A stretch of 64,000 nucleotides of DNA from Aphodoplasma sp045592745 (GTDB lineage: Bacteria; Bacillota; Clostridia; UBA1381; UMGS1253): NCBI GenBank assembly GCA_045592745.1, contig JAZNVH010000032.1:1-64000 (forward strand), read 5' to 3'. Shown piece by piece: positions 1 to 8,486 of the stretch (the stretch's first letter is position 1; every line of letters starts with the position of its first letter). Below the pieces are notes generated by a model. That model did no database searches, had not been told where the DNA came from, and worked only from the letters and a program-made list of their open reading frames with translations. A program made the position numbers and the translations under genes.

Positions 1-92
1 TGGCGGAGAAGGAGGGATTCGAACCCTCGCGCCGCGTTAACGACCTATACCCTTAGCAGGGGCACCTCTTCGGCCTACTTGAGTACTTCTCC
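1..92 (-). tRNA. tRNA-Ser (anticodon GCU)
   Basis: Read on the minus strand, positions 86-92 (GGAGAAG) pair with 5-11 to make a 7-bp acceptor stem, with a G discriminator and an encoded CCA at 1-3. The anticodon loop contains CTGCTAA, giving GCU for serine codons AGU/AGC. The long variable arm expected of a class II tRNA is present, and the T-arm carries GGTTCGAAT. It is complete at the very edge of the window and follows a second tRNA-Ser on the same strand, so both are probably one transcript. Confidence 0.95.
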
Positions 93-121
93 AAGTCGAA
101 AAATAAAAAAATATAAAAAAA

Positions 122-208
122 TGGCGGAGAGGAAGAGATTCGAACTCTTGGCACTTTCGTGTCACTGGTTTTCAAGACCAGCTCCTTAAACCACTCGGAC
201 ACCTCTCC
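122..208 (-). tRNA. tRNA-Ser (anticodon UGA)
   Basis: On the minus strand the acceptor stem GGAGAGG (202-208) pairs with its complement near 126-132, and CCA is encoded at 122-124. The anticodon stem CTGGT/ACCAG encloses CTTGAAA, so the anticodon is UGA (serine, UCA codons). The long variable arm and the GTTCGAA T-loop fit a class II tRNA. It sits 29 bases upstream, in transcription sense, of tRNA-Ser(GCU) and shares its promoter. Confidence 0.95.
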
Positions 209-237
209 GTATATGCATATTTTGCACTGCGAATAAT

Positions 238-266
238 ATTTTAACACATTCATTATATAAAGTCAA
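238..266 (-). promoter_or_regulatory. Promoter of the tRNA-Ser pair
   Basis: On the minus strand TTGACT (266-261) and TAAAAT (243-238) are separated by exactly 17 bases, about 30 bases upstream of the first tRNA. This is a good vegetative sigma-A match. Confidence 0.7.
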
Positions 267-327
267 GCAAAAATTTTATGAAATTTTATATATTTTTAAA
301 ATTAATAATATTTGCTTTAAATAAAAG

Positions 328-356
328 TTGATTTGGGACATTTGTTGTGTTATACT
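328..356 (+). promoter_or_regulatory. Promoter of rex
   Basis: TTGATT (328-333) and TATACT (351-356) with a 17-base spacer lie 42 bases before the rex start. I looked for a Rex operator (TTGTTAA-N4-TTAACAA type) over this promoter and did not find a convincing one. Confidence 0.6.
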
Positions 357-398
357 CTTATGTGAGATACTGAGTAAATTAAAGGAGAATTAAAAGAA

Positions 399-1046
399 AT
401 GAACGGTTACGGAAAGAAGATATCTCTTGTTGTAATAAGGCGTTTGCCACGTTATTACAGATATCTTGGAGAGCTTTTAAATCAGGATATAAAAAGAATT
501 TCATCAAAAGAGCTTAGTGAAAGAATGAATGTTACTGCTTCGCAGATACGTCAGGATTTAAACTGCTTTGGCGGATTTGGGCAACAAGGTTACGGCTACA
601 ATGTAGAAGAGCTTTACAATGAAATTGGCGGCATACTTGGACTTCGTGACGGACATAAGACGATAATTGCAGGTGCGGGAAATCTTGGTCAGGCGCTTGC
701 AAATCATGGCGGTTTTGAAAAGCGAGGTTTCAAGCTTATTGCAATATTTGATAATGACAAGAAGAAAATAGGAACTACCATTAACGGCGTTAAGGTATAC
801 GATATTGACCAGATGGAAAGTTATTTAAAGAAAAATCCCGTTGCAATCGGAATACTTGCAGTGCCGCGTGTATGTACTACACAGATTGCTGATTTGATGG
901 TTAAATGCGGCATAAAGGGACTTTTGAATTTTTCGTATATGGATTTAAAGGTGCCTGAAAATGTTGTAGTTGAAAATGTGCATCTGGCTGATAGCTTGAT
1001 GACGCTTTCCTATCAATTGCGTGACAGGCAAAAAATTGGTGAATGA
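399..1046 (+). CDS. rex: Redox-sensing transcriptional repressor Rex
   Basis: A 215-residue protein of the usual Rex length. Residues 1-85 form the winged-helix DNA-binding domain (IRRLPRYYRYL and SQIRQDL motifs). Residues 86-205 form a Rossmann domain with the dinucleotide motif GAGNLG at 92-97 and an acidic FDNDKKK end of strand beta-2 typical of NADH binding. Rex dimers leave DNA when the NADH/NAD+ ratio rises, which relieves repression of fermentative and reductive genes. The start follows AAAGGAG with a usable spacer. Its stop overlaps the next gene by 4 bases (ATGA), implying translational coupling to the P-loop/Gls24 fusion. Confidence 0.96.
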   Translation: MNGYGKKISLVVIRRLPRYYRYLGELLNQDIKRISSKELSERMNVTASQIRQDLNCFGGFGQQGYGYNVEELYNEIGGILGLRDGHKTIIAGAGNLGQALANHGGFEKRGFKLIAIFDNDKKKIGTTINGVKVYDIDQMESYLKKNPVAIGILAVPRVCTTQIADLMVKCGIKGLLNFSYMDLKVPENVVVENVHLADSLMTLSYQLRDRQKIGE

Positions 1047-1873
1047 ATAGAGGCGATAGTGTGAAGGTATACGCTTTTGTAGGAGAGAGCGGTAGCGGGA
1101 AAAGCTATCGCGCGATGTGGGTTGCAAATGAAAACAATATAGAATGTATAATAGATGATGGTCTGTTAATACGAGGCAACGAGCTTTTGGCAGGTTCTTC
1201 AGCAAAGAGAGAGCCTACAAAGCTGGGTTCAGTACGTCGTGCGCTTTTTTATGAAAAAGACCACGCGCGTGAAGTTCGTGATGCAATTATGTTGCACAAG
1301 CCTTCGAGTATACTTATTTTGGGAACTTCGGATAAGATGGTGAATGAAATTGCCGCAAGACTTGAGCTTGGAAAAATTCAGAGCACAATAAGAATCGAGC
1401 AAATAGCTACTTTTGATGAAATTGAGAGGGCAAAAAGCATACGAAAAACACAGGGTAAACACGTTATTCCCGTGCCAACCTTTGAAATCAAAAAGGATTT
1501 TTCGGGCGTGCTTTTAGATACGCTTCACATATTTAATGTTGGAAGACGCGGAAAAATTGATTTTCGCGCGACAAAATCTGTCGTAAGACCGAATTTTAGT
1601 TATCGCGGCGATTATCATATTTCGGATAATGCGATAATTACAATGTGCCAGATTGAAGCAAAAAGAGTTGAAGGCGTTGGAAAAAATATGCGCTGTCAAA
1701 TAGAGTCGGAACCCGACGGTGTGTATATTTCGCTTGATATTTCCGTGAAGTTTGGCTATGACATAAGAGATGTGGCAAGAAAAGTGTATCAGGCTGTGCC
1801 AAAAGCGATATACGAATATACTGCGATCAATGTGTGCAGAACGGATGTAAATGTTCGCTGGATTGACGTGTAA
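1043..1873 (+). CDS. P-loop NTPase fused to a C-terminal Asp23/Gls24 domain
   Basis: A 276-residue protein with a Walker A motif GESGSGKS at residues 14-21, followed by a small NTPase-like region. The C-terminal part (about residues 192-276) reads as an Asp23/Gls24 (DUF322) domain: a SDNAIITMCQIEAKRVEGV segment, then an amphipathic strand-helix-strand ending in V-x-W. Stand-alone Asp23/Gls24 proteins are linked to the envelope and alkaline stress. Here the domain is joined to an ATP-binding module and coupled to rex. The ATG at 1043 overlaps the rex stop, but GTG at 1061 sits 7-8 bases after AGAGG and may be the true start (270 residues). The domain call comes from reading the sequence and the function is unknown. 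Confidence 0.75.
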   Translation: MNRGDSVKVYAFVGESGSGKSYRAMWVANENNIECIIDDGLLIRGNELLAGSSAKREPTKLGSVRRALFYEKDHAREVRDAIMLHKPSSILILGTSDKMVNEIAARLELGKIQSTIRIEQIATFDEIERAKSIRKTQGKHVIPVPTFEIKKDFSGVLLDTLHIFNVGRRGKIDFRATKSVVRPNFSYRGDYHISDNAIITMCQIEAKRVEGVGKNMRCQIESEPDGVYISLDISVKFGYDIRDVARKVYQAVPKAIYEYTAINVCRTDVNVRWIDV

Positions 1874-1974
1874 AATAAAGGGCTGTAGCAAAATACGTAC
1901 ACCACACAAGGCACAAAAAACGCATAATAAAGCCTTTTGATTGATTAAAATAGCAAAAATAACATAAAAATATA

Positions 1975-2010
1975 AAGAAGAAATTTGCCATTTGACAAAT
2001 TTCTTCTTTT
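1975..2010 (+). terminator. Hairpin after the rex operon
   Basis: A perfect 13-bp stem, AAGAAGAAATTTG with its complement, and an 8-base loop, followed by a short T run. It lies about 100 bases after the P-loop/Gls24 gene. The stem is AT-rich, so it may be a weak terminator or simply part of the repeat element. Confidence 0.4.
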
Positions 2011-2120
2011 ATATGCCTTGTGTTTTGAACAAACCTCACCTCTCGACGTACCATCGTACGCCTTCGGGTAACCCCTGCGGGCTTGGTTTGTCCAATCTAC
2101 GCTATTTTTCGTCCAGCCCC

Positions 2121-2158
2121 AAAAAGAGGCTGCAGCAAAATATTATTTTGCTACAACC
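2121..2158 (-). terminator. Terminator after hemZ
   Basis: On the minus strand a roughly 14-bp stem with two mismatches (2128-2141/2145-2158) is followed by TCTTTTTGG, immediately after the hemZ stop. It coincides with the right end of the repeat element. Confidence 0.6.
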
Positions 2159-2160
2159 TT

Positions 2161-3612
2161 TTAAATTTCGTCCATTAAATTAAAAAATTCGTCTTTTTTC
2201 TTTAAAATTTCATCAAAACGCTGGATATATTCAATCGGAGCTTTAAAGTTAAAGACTCTTTCAATTCTGTCGCCATCTTGCGATACTGCCTTTGAAGAAC
2301 CGCCGCAGCCGAGTGCGAGTATGCTCTGTACTTCCTCCATTATATTTACGTTATATATGCTTTCGTGACCTTTTAGGCTGTAGCCGACGTTTTCAAGGTT
2401 TCCGAGCATATTTTTTTGTCTGTAAAGATAATAGGGCGCCCGATTTGTCTTTTGCATAAATTCATACGACATATCAAGCATGTTGTATACTGTGGTCGGG
2501 TCGGTAAGATTATAATTTGCAACACGCTGATGAAGTGCACTGCCACGCTTTATTGACATTGTATGAACTGTAATGTTTTCAGGCGAAAAAACGTCGATTG
2601 CTTTTAGTGTAGAGAGAAAATCTTCTTCGTTTTCTCCTGGAAGTCCTGCAATAAGGTCGGCGTTTATTGTGTCAAAACCGACGCTGCGAGCAAGAGAAAA
2701 TGCAGTTTCAATATCTTTTGCACTGTGCGCGCGACCTATAAGATTCAGAGTACGCTCATGCATAGTTTGTGGATTTATGCTTATGCGTGTTATGCCATAA
2801 TTTTTAAGTATATTAAGTTTTTCTTTTGTTATTGTGTCGGGTCTGCCTGCTTCGACGCAGTATTCGTATAAAGAGCTGGTATCAAAATTCTTTGCCACTG
2901 CACCAAGGAGGGTATCAAGCTCTGACGCTGATAATGATGTAGGCGTACCGCCACCGATATAGATGCTTGTAATACGTTTGTTAGATGCTTTTGCAAGCTT
3001 AGCGCTATACTCTATTTCTTTTATGAGCTGTGCAAGGTAGTCGGTTACATATTTTTTTGTGTGTCTAAGGTCTGTTGAAACAAACGAGCAGTAAAGACAA
3101 CGCGTCGGACAAAACGGAATTCCTATGTATAAACCGATGTCATCGGACTTATTTTTTGCAATTAGTGGAAGCTCGTTTTTTGCCACATCAAGCGCTAACG
3201 AAAGCTTTTTTTCGCTTGTACCATAAAGGTTTGTGATATAATTTTTTATATACTCACCGTTTTTGTTTTCAATAAGAAGCTGGCGTATAATTTTGGCAGG
3301 TCTGATGCCTGTCATAACGCCCCACGGAAGATTTTTATAGCGTATATTCTGCGCCACTTTATAAAGTGCCATTCCGCAAACGGCAGATGTAATTCTGTTT
3401 GCAGTATGCTCATCTGCGCTATTTTCAAGCTCAAATGAGTGTGTGGCGGAATAAGTTTTGCCTTCATATTCTATCGAAGTATCTGAGGTGATGACGCCGT
3501 TATTGTTTTTTGCACGCGAAATTATATTTACATCTTCATCATCTTTAAAAAACAGCGATGCAACAAGCCATATATTATGTTCTAAGTCATGTCCTATTGT
3601 TTTAATATTCAT
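2161..3612 (-). CDS. hemZ: Coproporphyrinogen dehydrogenase-like radical SAM protein HemZ
   Basis: A 483-residue protein counted from the ATG at 3612, which gives the N-terminus MNIKTIGHD expected for HemZ. A longer frame to 3654 would run well inside the upstream gene. The N-terminal region precedes a radical SAM core with CPTRCLYC (C168, C172, C175) that binds the 4Fe-4S cluster. It is followed by the YIGGGTP and NADLIAGLPGE segments of the HemN/HemZ group. Members are annotated as oxygen-independent coproporphyrinogen III oxidases, but in anaerobes lacking other heme genes the true substrate is uncertain. No other tetrapyrrole gene is in this window. It is the last gene of the recJ-relA-MBL-hemZ operon and overlaps the MBL gene by 11 bases. 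Confidence 0.85.
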   Translation of the reverse strand: MNIKTIGHDLEHNIWLVASLFFKDDEDVNIISRAKNNNGVITSDTSIEYEGKTYSATHSFELENSADEHTANRITSAVCGMALYKVAQNIRYKNLPWGVMTGIRPAKIIRQLLIENKNGEYIKNYITNLYGTSEKKLSLALDVAKNELPLIAKNKSDDIGLYIGIPFCPTRCLYCSFVSTDLRHTKKYVTDYLAQLIKEIEYSAKLAKASNKRITSIYIGGGTPTSLSASELDTLLGAVAKNFDTSSLYEYCVEAGRPDTITKEKLNILKNYGITRISINPQTMHERTLNLIGRAHSAKDIETAFSLARSVGFDTINADLIAGLPGENEEDFLSTLKAIDVFSPENITVHTMSIKRGSALHQRVANYNLTDPTTVYNMLDMSYEFMQKTNRAPYYLYRQKNMLGNLENVGYSLKGHESIYNVNIMEEVQSILALGCGGSSKAVSQDGDRIERVFNFKAPIEYIQRFDEILKKKDEFFNLMDEI

Positions 3613-4243
3613 ATTCCCAGTCCTGCTGTATATAATTGTTGTGTTCTTTTTCATAGCCTATTGTGGTTGCCCGTCCGTGACCGGGGAAAACATCTGTATC
3701 ATCGGGAAGAGTATAGAGCTGCTTTTTAATAGACTCTTTTATGATTTTATAATCACCGCCGGGCAAATCACATCTGCCGATATCTTTTAAAAACAGCGTA
3801 TCGCCTGAAAAGAGCATTCCTTCTGTATAATAACATACACTTCCAACAGTATGTCCCGGCGTATAAAGAACTTTTATGTCTATATCACCAAGAGTTATAA
3901 CATCGCCATCAACAATTGTTTTTGATACGGTTGTTTCGGGCGAAGGTGCGCCGGCATAGAGTGCAAGATTTACTGTAGGGTCATTGACTGCGTCCTCTTC
4001 AAAGGCGTGAATCATAACCTCAGCACCTGTCTGCTCACAGATTTCATCAAGTGCGCCGATATGGTCATAGTGCGAATGTGTTAAAAGTACAAATTTTAGC
4101 TTAAGACCTTCTTCTTCGAGAATGTCAAGCACGGCGCCCGCCTCGGCAGGTGCGTCTATTATAAGCGCGTGCTTTGATTTATCATCACCGAGTATATAGC
4201 AGTTATTGTCCATATTTCCAAGCGAAAGCATTTTAAAAAACAT
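3602..4243 (-). CDS. MBL-fold metallo-hydrolase (glyoxalase II-like)
   Basis: A 213-residue metallo-beta-lactamase-fold hydrolase. The metal-binding motif HSHYDH is at residues 56-61. Further ligands are H131 in PGH, D148 in SGDTL and H189 in PGHG near the C-terminus. The compact size without the C-terminal helical domain of classical glyoxalase II fits the YcbL/YqgX subgroup, which hydrolyses small thioesters such as S-lactoylglutathione analogues in vitro; the physiological substrate is unknown. It follows relA/spoT by about 30 bases with a GGAGAA-type ribosome binding site and is co-transcribed with it. Confidence 0.9.
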   Translation of the reverse strand: MFFKMLSLGNMDNNCYILGDDKSKHALIIDAPAEAGAVLDILEEEGLKLKFVLLTHSHYDHIGALDEICEQTGAEVMIHAFEEDAVNDPTVNLALYAGAPSPETTVSKTIVDGDVITLGDIDIKVLYTPGHTVGSVCYYTEGMLFSGDTLFLKDIGRCDLPGGDYKIIKESIKKQLYTLPDDTDVFPGHGRATTIGYEKEHNNYIQQDWEYEY

Positions 4244-4272
4244 AGTTATTCTCCTTTTGCGGCCATTTTTAT

Positions 4273-6465
4273 TTATTGTGTGCAGCGCATAACCTCGTAT
4301 ACGCCCTGAAGACCGCGAATTTTTCTTATTATTGTTTCAAGCTGAGTAGTATCGCTTATTTCGACTGCAATCGTAATAATTGCTACATTGCTCTTTGTAG
4401 TTCTTGCATTTAAAGAGCGCATTGGGATTTTTGTTTCTGTAATTGCGGCTGTAATTTCTGCCAAGAGTCCTGTTCTGTCATCTGCCTCAACCTGTATTTC
4501 GCTAAGGTATTCGCGCTCGAGTTTATCAGTTGACCAGCTGACACCTATAAAGCGTCCCAAATCCTCCTCCGTAAGAGAGGTGGGGGATATATTGGGACAA
4601 TCGCGTCTGTGTACCGAAACACCGCGTCCGCGTGTAATAAATCCGATAATATCATCGCCGGGTACCGGTGTACAGCATTTTGAAAGACGGACAAGACAGT
4701 TGTCAATTCCGTGCACAATTATACCGTTTGATGAAGTTTTGGTGTGTTTTGTTTCGTTGTAATCAATTTCGGGCGGCATAGAAGATGCAGATTCATCGCG
4801 CTCAAGCTTTGCAATCTTTAAATACTCGTCACGAAGACGTATTACAACCTTTTGCGCCGTAAGACCGCCATAACCAACAGAAGCGTACAAATCATCAAGT
4901 GTAGATAATGTGTAACGCTTTAAAATCGGGGCAATCCATTCATCGCGGAAAAGCTGAGCATAAGAAAGACTGTGTCTGCGAAGCTCTTTGTCGATAAGTT
5001 CGCGTCCGCGCACAATGTTTTCTTCTCTGCGTTCCTTTTTAAACCATTGATTAATTTTGTTTCTTGCCTGCGATGTTTTTACAAGCTTTAACCAGTCGCG
5101 GCTTGGACCGTGAACAGATGAAGATGTGAGTACCTCTACGATGTCACCATTTTTTAGTATATGGTCAATAGGAACAATTTTAGAGTTTACCTTTGCTCCC
5201 ATCATTTTATATCCTATTGCCGAGTGAATTGAAAATGCAAAATCAATTGGGGTTGCGCCGGCTGGCAGACTTATTACATCGCCCTTTGGTGTAAATACAA
5301 AAACCTCGTCTGCAAAAAGGTCAATTTTGAGAGTGCGCATAAAATCGTCTTCGTCCATTGTTTCTTTTTGCATTTCAAGAAGCTGACGAACCCATTCAAG
5401 CTTTGTATCGGATTCTGAATTTGAGGTTACGCCTTCTTTGTATTTCCAGTGTGCAGCGATACCTTTTTCAGCAACTGTATGCATTTCCCAGGTTCTTATC
5501 TGTATTTCGAGCGGACGGCCAAAAGGACCGATTACAGTCGTGTGAAGTGACTGGTACATATTGGGCTTTGGCATTGCGATGTAGTCTTTGAATCGCATAG
5601 GCATAGGCTTGTAAAGTTCATGAACCATACCAAGCACCGCATAGCAGTCGCTTACGCTGTCAACTATAACGCGCACTGCAAATAAGTCGTATATTTCATC
5701 AAGCGTTTTGTTTTGCGTATACATTTTTCTGTATATACTGTAAAAATGCTTTGCACGTCCGTTTATCTGGCATTTTATTTCAAGTGCTGAAAGCTTTTGC
5801 GTCAAGACCTCAATTATTGAATTTATAAATTTTTCGCGTTCGAGCTTTTTTTGGTTTATGCTTTCAGAAATTTCCTGATAGCCTATGGGGTCTAGATATT
5901 TTAAAGACAAATCCTCAAGCTCACCCTTGATTTTTGACATACCGAGTCTGTGAGCAAGAGGTGCGTATACCTCCATAGTTTCGCGTGCTATTCGAAGCTG
6001 CTTTTCAACCGCCATGCTTTTTAGTGTTCTTATATTATGAAGTCTGTCAGCAAGCTTAATTAAAATTACGCGTATGTCCTTTGCCATGGCAAGAAACATT
6101 TTGCGAAGATTTTCTATTTGCTGTTCTTCCTGACTTGTATAATGAATTTTTCCGATTTTTGTAACACCGTCGACCAAAAGTGCAACGTCCTCGCCAAATT
6201 CTTCTGTAATGTCTTGCAACGTAATTGATGTATCCTCAACAACATCATGAAGGATTGCAGCTATAATGGAAGGAACGTCCATTTCAAGCTCTGTCATAAT
6301 GAGTGCTACTGAGAGAGGATGTGAAATGTACTGGTCACCCGACTTGCGAAATTGTCCGTCGTGGGCTTTTTTGGCATATTCATATGCGTGCATTATGCTG
6401 TCTATATCTGCACGTTCATTATATTTTTTTATATTGTCTTTAATTTTTTGAACAATTGCTTCCAT
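4273..6465 (-). CDS. relA: Bifunctional (p)ppGpp synthetase/hydrolase RelA/SpoT
   Basis: A 730-residue Rel protein. The ATG at 6465 is preferred because AAAGGGG lies about 9 bases upstream; the open frame continues upstream into recJ. Domain order: HD hydrolase (ISHPLSVA and LHDVVEDT), synthetase (RFKDYIAMPKPN and YQSLHTTV), TGS (DEVFVFTPKGDV), a helical/zinc-finger-like region with the CCTPVPGD cysteines, and a C-terminal ACT domain. Both HD and synthetase signatures look intact, so it should both make and degrade the alarmone during starvation. It is 52 bases after recJ, the usual neighbour in Clostridia. Confidence 0.96.
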   Translation of the reverse strand: MEAIVQKIKDNIKKYNERADIDSIMHAYEYAKKAHDGQFRKSGDQYISHPLSVALIMTELEMDVPSIIAAILHDVVEDTSITLQDITEEFGEDVALLVDGVTKIGKIHYTSQEEQQIENLRKMFLAMAKDIRVILIKLADRLHNIRTLKSMAVEKQLRIARETMEVYAPLAHRLGMSKIKGELEDLSLKYLDPIGYQEISESINQKKLEREKFINSIIEVLTQKLSALEIKCQINGRAKHFYSIYRKMYTQNKTLDEIYDLFAVRVIVDSVSDCYAVLGMVHELYKPMPMRFKDYIAMPKPNMYQSLHTTVIGPFGRPLEIQIRTWEMHTVAEKGIAAHWKYKEGVTSNSESDTKLEWVRQLLEMQKETMDEDDFMRTLKIDLFADEVFVFTPKGDVISLPAGATPIDFAFSIHSAIGYKMMGAKVNSKIVPIDHILKNGDIVEVLTSSSVHGPSRDWLKLVKTSQARNKINQWFKKERREENIVRGRELIDKELRRHSLSYAQLFRDEWIAPILKRYTLSTLDDLYASVGYGGLTAQKVVIRLRDEYLKIAKLERDESASSMPPEIDYNETKHTKTSSNGIIVHGIDNCLVRLSKCCTPVPGDDIIGFITRGRGVSVHRRDCPNISPTSLTEEDLGRFIGVSWSTDKLEREYLSEIQVEADDRTGLLAEITAAITETKIPMRSLNARTTKSNVAIITIAVEISDTTQLETIIRKIRGLQGVYEVMRCTQ

Positions 6466-6517
6466 AACGAAATACCCCTTTGTATGTATATGCTGTTTTC
6501 GTCTGTTGTTTACAAAG

Positions 6518-8233
6518 TTATTTAACTGATGCGCGTGCATCTTTTATTATGAGCTGAAGATTTTTTTCGCCGCGATATATGTTGGTGGAAATTGTAAAAG
6601 CCACGTCAAGCTTGTCTCCAACAACAAAACGGTCTGACATATTGCCCATTCCAAAACCTATAAAGTCAAAGCTTTTGCCGTTTTTTGTAAGGCATAGCTT
6701 GCAATGCTTTCCGTCTCCGAGTGTTCTTGAAGAAGAAAGCGTCATTGAGGATACGGAAAATACTGGCTGTGCATTTCCCATACCGAACGGTTCGAGCATC
6801 TGAAGTGCTTCTGCTGTTTCAAGCGTAAGACTCTTTACATCAAGTTCGGCATCAATCGAGATATATGGCGCAAGTTTGGTATCGCCGAGAATGTCGGCGG
6901 CGTATTTATTGATTTGTTTATCAAATTCTTCTATATCAGAAAAGTTTAGTCCAAGACCTGCTGCAAGCTCGTGTCCGCCGTATTTTAATAAAATATCATT
7001 GCAGTGAGTGAGGGCATCAAAAAGATTAAAGCCTTTTACACTTCTTCCCGAGCCTTTTCCCATGTTGTCTTTTAGAGAGATGAGTATAGTTGGTTTATAA
7101 AATCTGTCAACAATGCGTGAGGCAACAATGCCTATTACGCCGTGATGCCAGTCTTTTTTTGCAAGTACAAACACGTTTTTCTCCGAGGCATTTTCCATAT
7201 CAGCAATCATGGTAAGCGCATCTTTTAAAATTTCAGTTTCCGTTTGCTGACGCTGCTTGTTTTCAGAGTCGAGCGTGAGTGCAATTTCGTGTGCACGTTC
7301 ATAAGAGTCTGTAATTAAAAGCTCGACCGCAAGACTTGCACTTCCGACTCTGCCTGCGGCGTTAAGACGCGGAGCAATGGCAAAGCTGATTGTTGAAGCG
7401 TTTATCGGCTTATCAGCAAGTGATGCAATTTCAAAAAGTGCTTTTAAGCCGATATTTTTTGTGTTTTGCATACTTTTTATTCCGTTTGATACAAAAACTC
7501 TGTTTTCGTCGGTAAGCGATACAATGTCTGCGATAGTGCCTATTGCTACAAGCTCGATGTATTTGTCAAAATACTCGCGTGCGTTATAACCCATCTGGAG
7601 TGCAGTTGCTAGTATAAGCTTGAAAGCAACGCCAACGCCTGCAAGATTCTTGAAAGGATATTCACAGTCAGGCTGTTTTGGGTTTATAAGTGCGTATGCT
7701 TTTGGAAACTCCTCTTTACAGGTGTGATGGTCTGTGATGATTACTTCGATTCCAAGTGTGCGTGCAAGTTCTACCTCGCCAACTGCAGTGATTCCGCAAT
7801 CAACAGTAATAAGAAGTGAGCCGCCGTCATTTTTTATTTTTTGCAGTGCGAGCACATTTATTCCGTAACCTTCATCAGAACGGTTTGGAATATAGTATGA
7901 TACATCTGCACCCTGGTCTTTTAAAAACTTGTACAAAATGGCAGTAGAAGTTATACCATCAACATCATAGTCACCATATACGACGATTTTCTCCTTTGCT
8001 TCGATAGCACGCTTTATACGCTTGGCTGCTTTTTTTGCATCCTTTAAATCATACGGATGACGTACAGACGCCATCGGCTTTGTGATAAAGTTTTTTGCAT
8101 CCTGCTCTGTGACAATCCCCCTGTGTATAAGAATAAGTGCAATTATTGGAGGTATAAAGAGAGCCTCGGCAAGCTCGTTTGCAAGCTGTAGCTCATTTGT
8201 ATTATTTATGTAATCCCAGCGTTTGTTCGACAT
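6518..8233 (-). CDS. recJ: Single-stranded-DNA-specific exonuclease RecJ
   Basis: A 571-residue DHH-family 5'-3' exonuclease. Motif I is GDYDVDG (residues 87-93), the DHH motif is at residues 168-170 (ITDHHTC), and a DHHA1 region with GSGRSVKGFNL and GGHELAAG follows, then a C-terminal OB-like domain (AFTISTNIYRGEKNLQL). The length matches bacterial RecJ. It degrades single-stranded DNA in recombination and repair using Mn2+/Mg2+. It is the first gene of the minus-strand operon and has a near-ideal promoter upstream. Confidence 0.95.
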   Translation of the reverse strand: MSNKRWDYINNTNELQLANELAEALFIPPIIALILIHRGIVTEQDAKNFITKPMASVRHPYDLKDAKKAAKRIKRAIEAKEKIVVYGDYDVDGITSTAILYKFLKDQGADVSYYIPNRSDEGYGINVLALQKIKNDGGSLLITVDCGITAVGEVELARTLGIEVIITDHHTCKEEFPKAYALINPKQPDCEYPFKNLAGVGVAFKLILATALQMGYNAREYFDKYIELVAIGTIADIVSLTDENRVFVSNGIKSMQNTKNIGLKALFEIASLADKPINASTISFAIAPRLNAAGRVGSASLAVELLITDSYERAHEIALTLDSENKQRQQTETEILKDALTMIADMENASEKNVFVLAKKDWHHGVIGIVASRIVDRFYKPTILISLKDNMGKGSGRSVKGFNLFDALTHCNDILLKYGGHELAAGLGLNFSDIEEFDKQINKYAADILGDTKLAPYISIDAELDVKSLTLETAEALQMLEPFGMGNAQPVFSVSSMTLSSSRTLGDGKHCKLCLTKNGKSFDFIGFGMGNMSDRFVVGDKLDVAFTISTNIYRGEKNLQLIIKDARASVK

Positions 8234-8263
8234 ATTTTCCCCCTGAATATATATAATATATTA

Positions 8264-8292
8264 ATTATATCAAATTATAACGCATAATTCAA
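8264..8292 (-). promoter_or_regulatory. Promoter of the recJ operon
   Basis: On the minus strand TTGAAT (8292-8287) and TATAAT (8269-8264) are separated by 17 bases, 31 bases before the recJ start. Confidence 0.7.
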
Positions 8293-8412
8293 ACTTTTTT
8301 TACATATTTATATGTATTTTTGCGAAATTATAAGGATTATATGAGTGTTTACTTGTAAAAATATGCATTTGAGCATATAAGGCGCGTATAAAAATTAAAA
8401 ATTCAAATAAGA

Positions 8413-8441
8413 TTGACTTGAACCCCAAAATATGCTATTAT
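8413..8441 (+). promoter_or_regulatory. Promoter of the OadB-like gene
   Basis: TTGACT (8413-8418) and TATTAT (8436-8441) with 17 bases between, about 46 bases before the gene. The divergent recJ promoter lies 120 bases away. Confidence 0.65.
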
Positions 8442-8486
8442 CTATTGGATGACAAAATGTCAAAATAAAAAACGAAGGGAGAATCT

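Larger units (their letters stand above)
1880..2158. repeat. MITE-like structured noncoding element
   Basis: The left end (1880-1894) and right end (2145-2158) are imperfect inverted repeats, GGGCTGTAGCAAAAT against the complement of ATTTTGCTACAACC. Nested inside are CACAAGGCA (1905-1913) facing TGCCTTGTG (2014-2022) and a perfect 13-bp hairpin (1975-1987/1996-2008). A further stem ACAAACC/GGTTTGT spans about 2028-2092. There is no coding ORF of note. A diverged piece of the right half (around GTCCAATCT) recurs near 11005-11038. The nested palindromes suggest a small non-autonomous element or a remnant of one. Its ends may also serve as terminators for the two converging operons. Confidence 0.45.

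Noticed and set aside
1880..2158. Insertion sequence
   Set aside because: No transposase ORF and no clear target-site duplication; at most a non-autonomous element.
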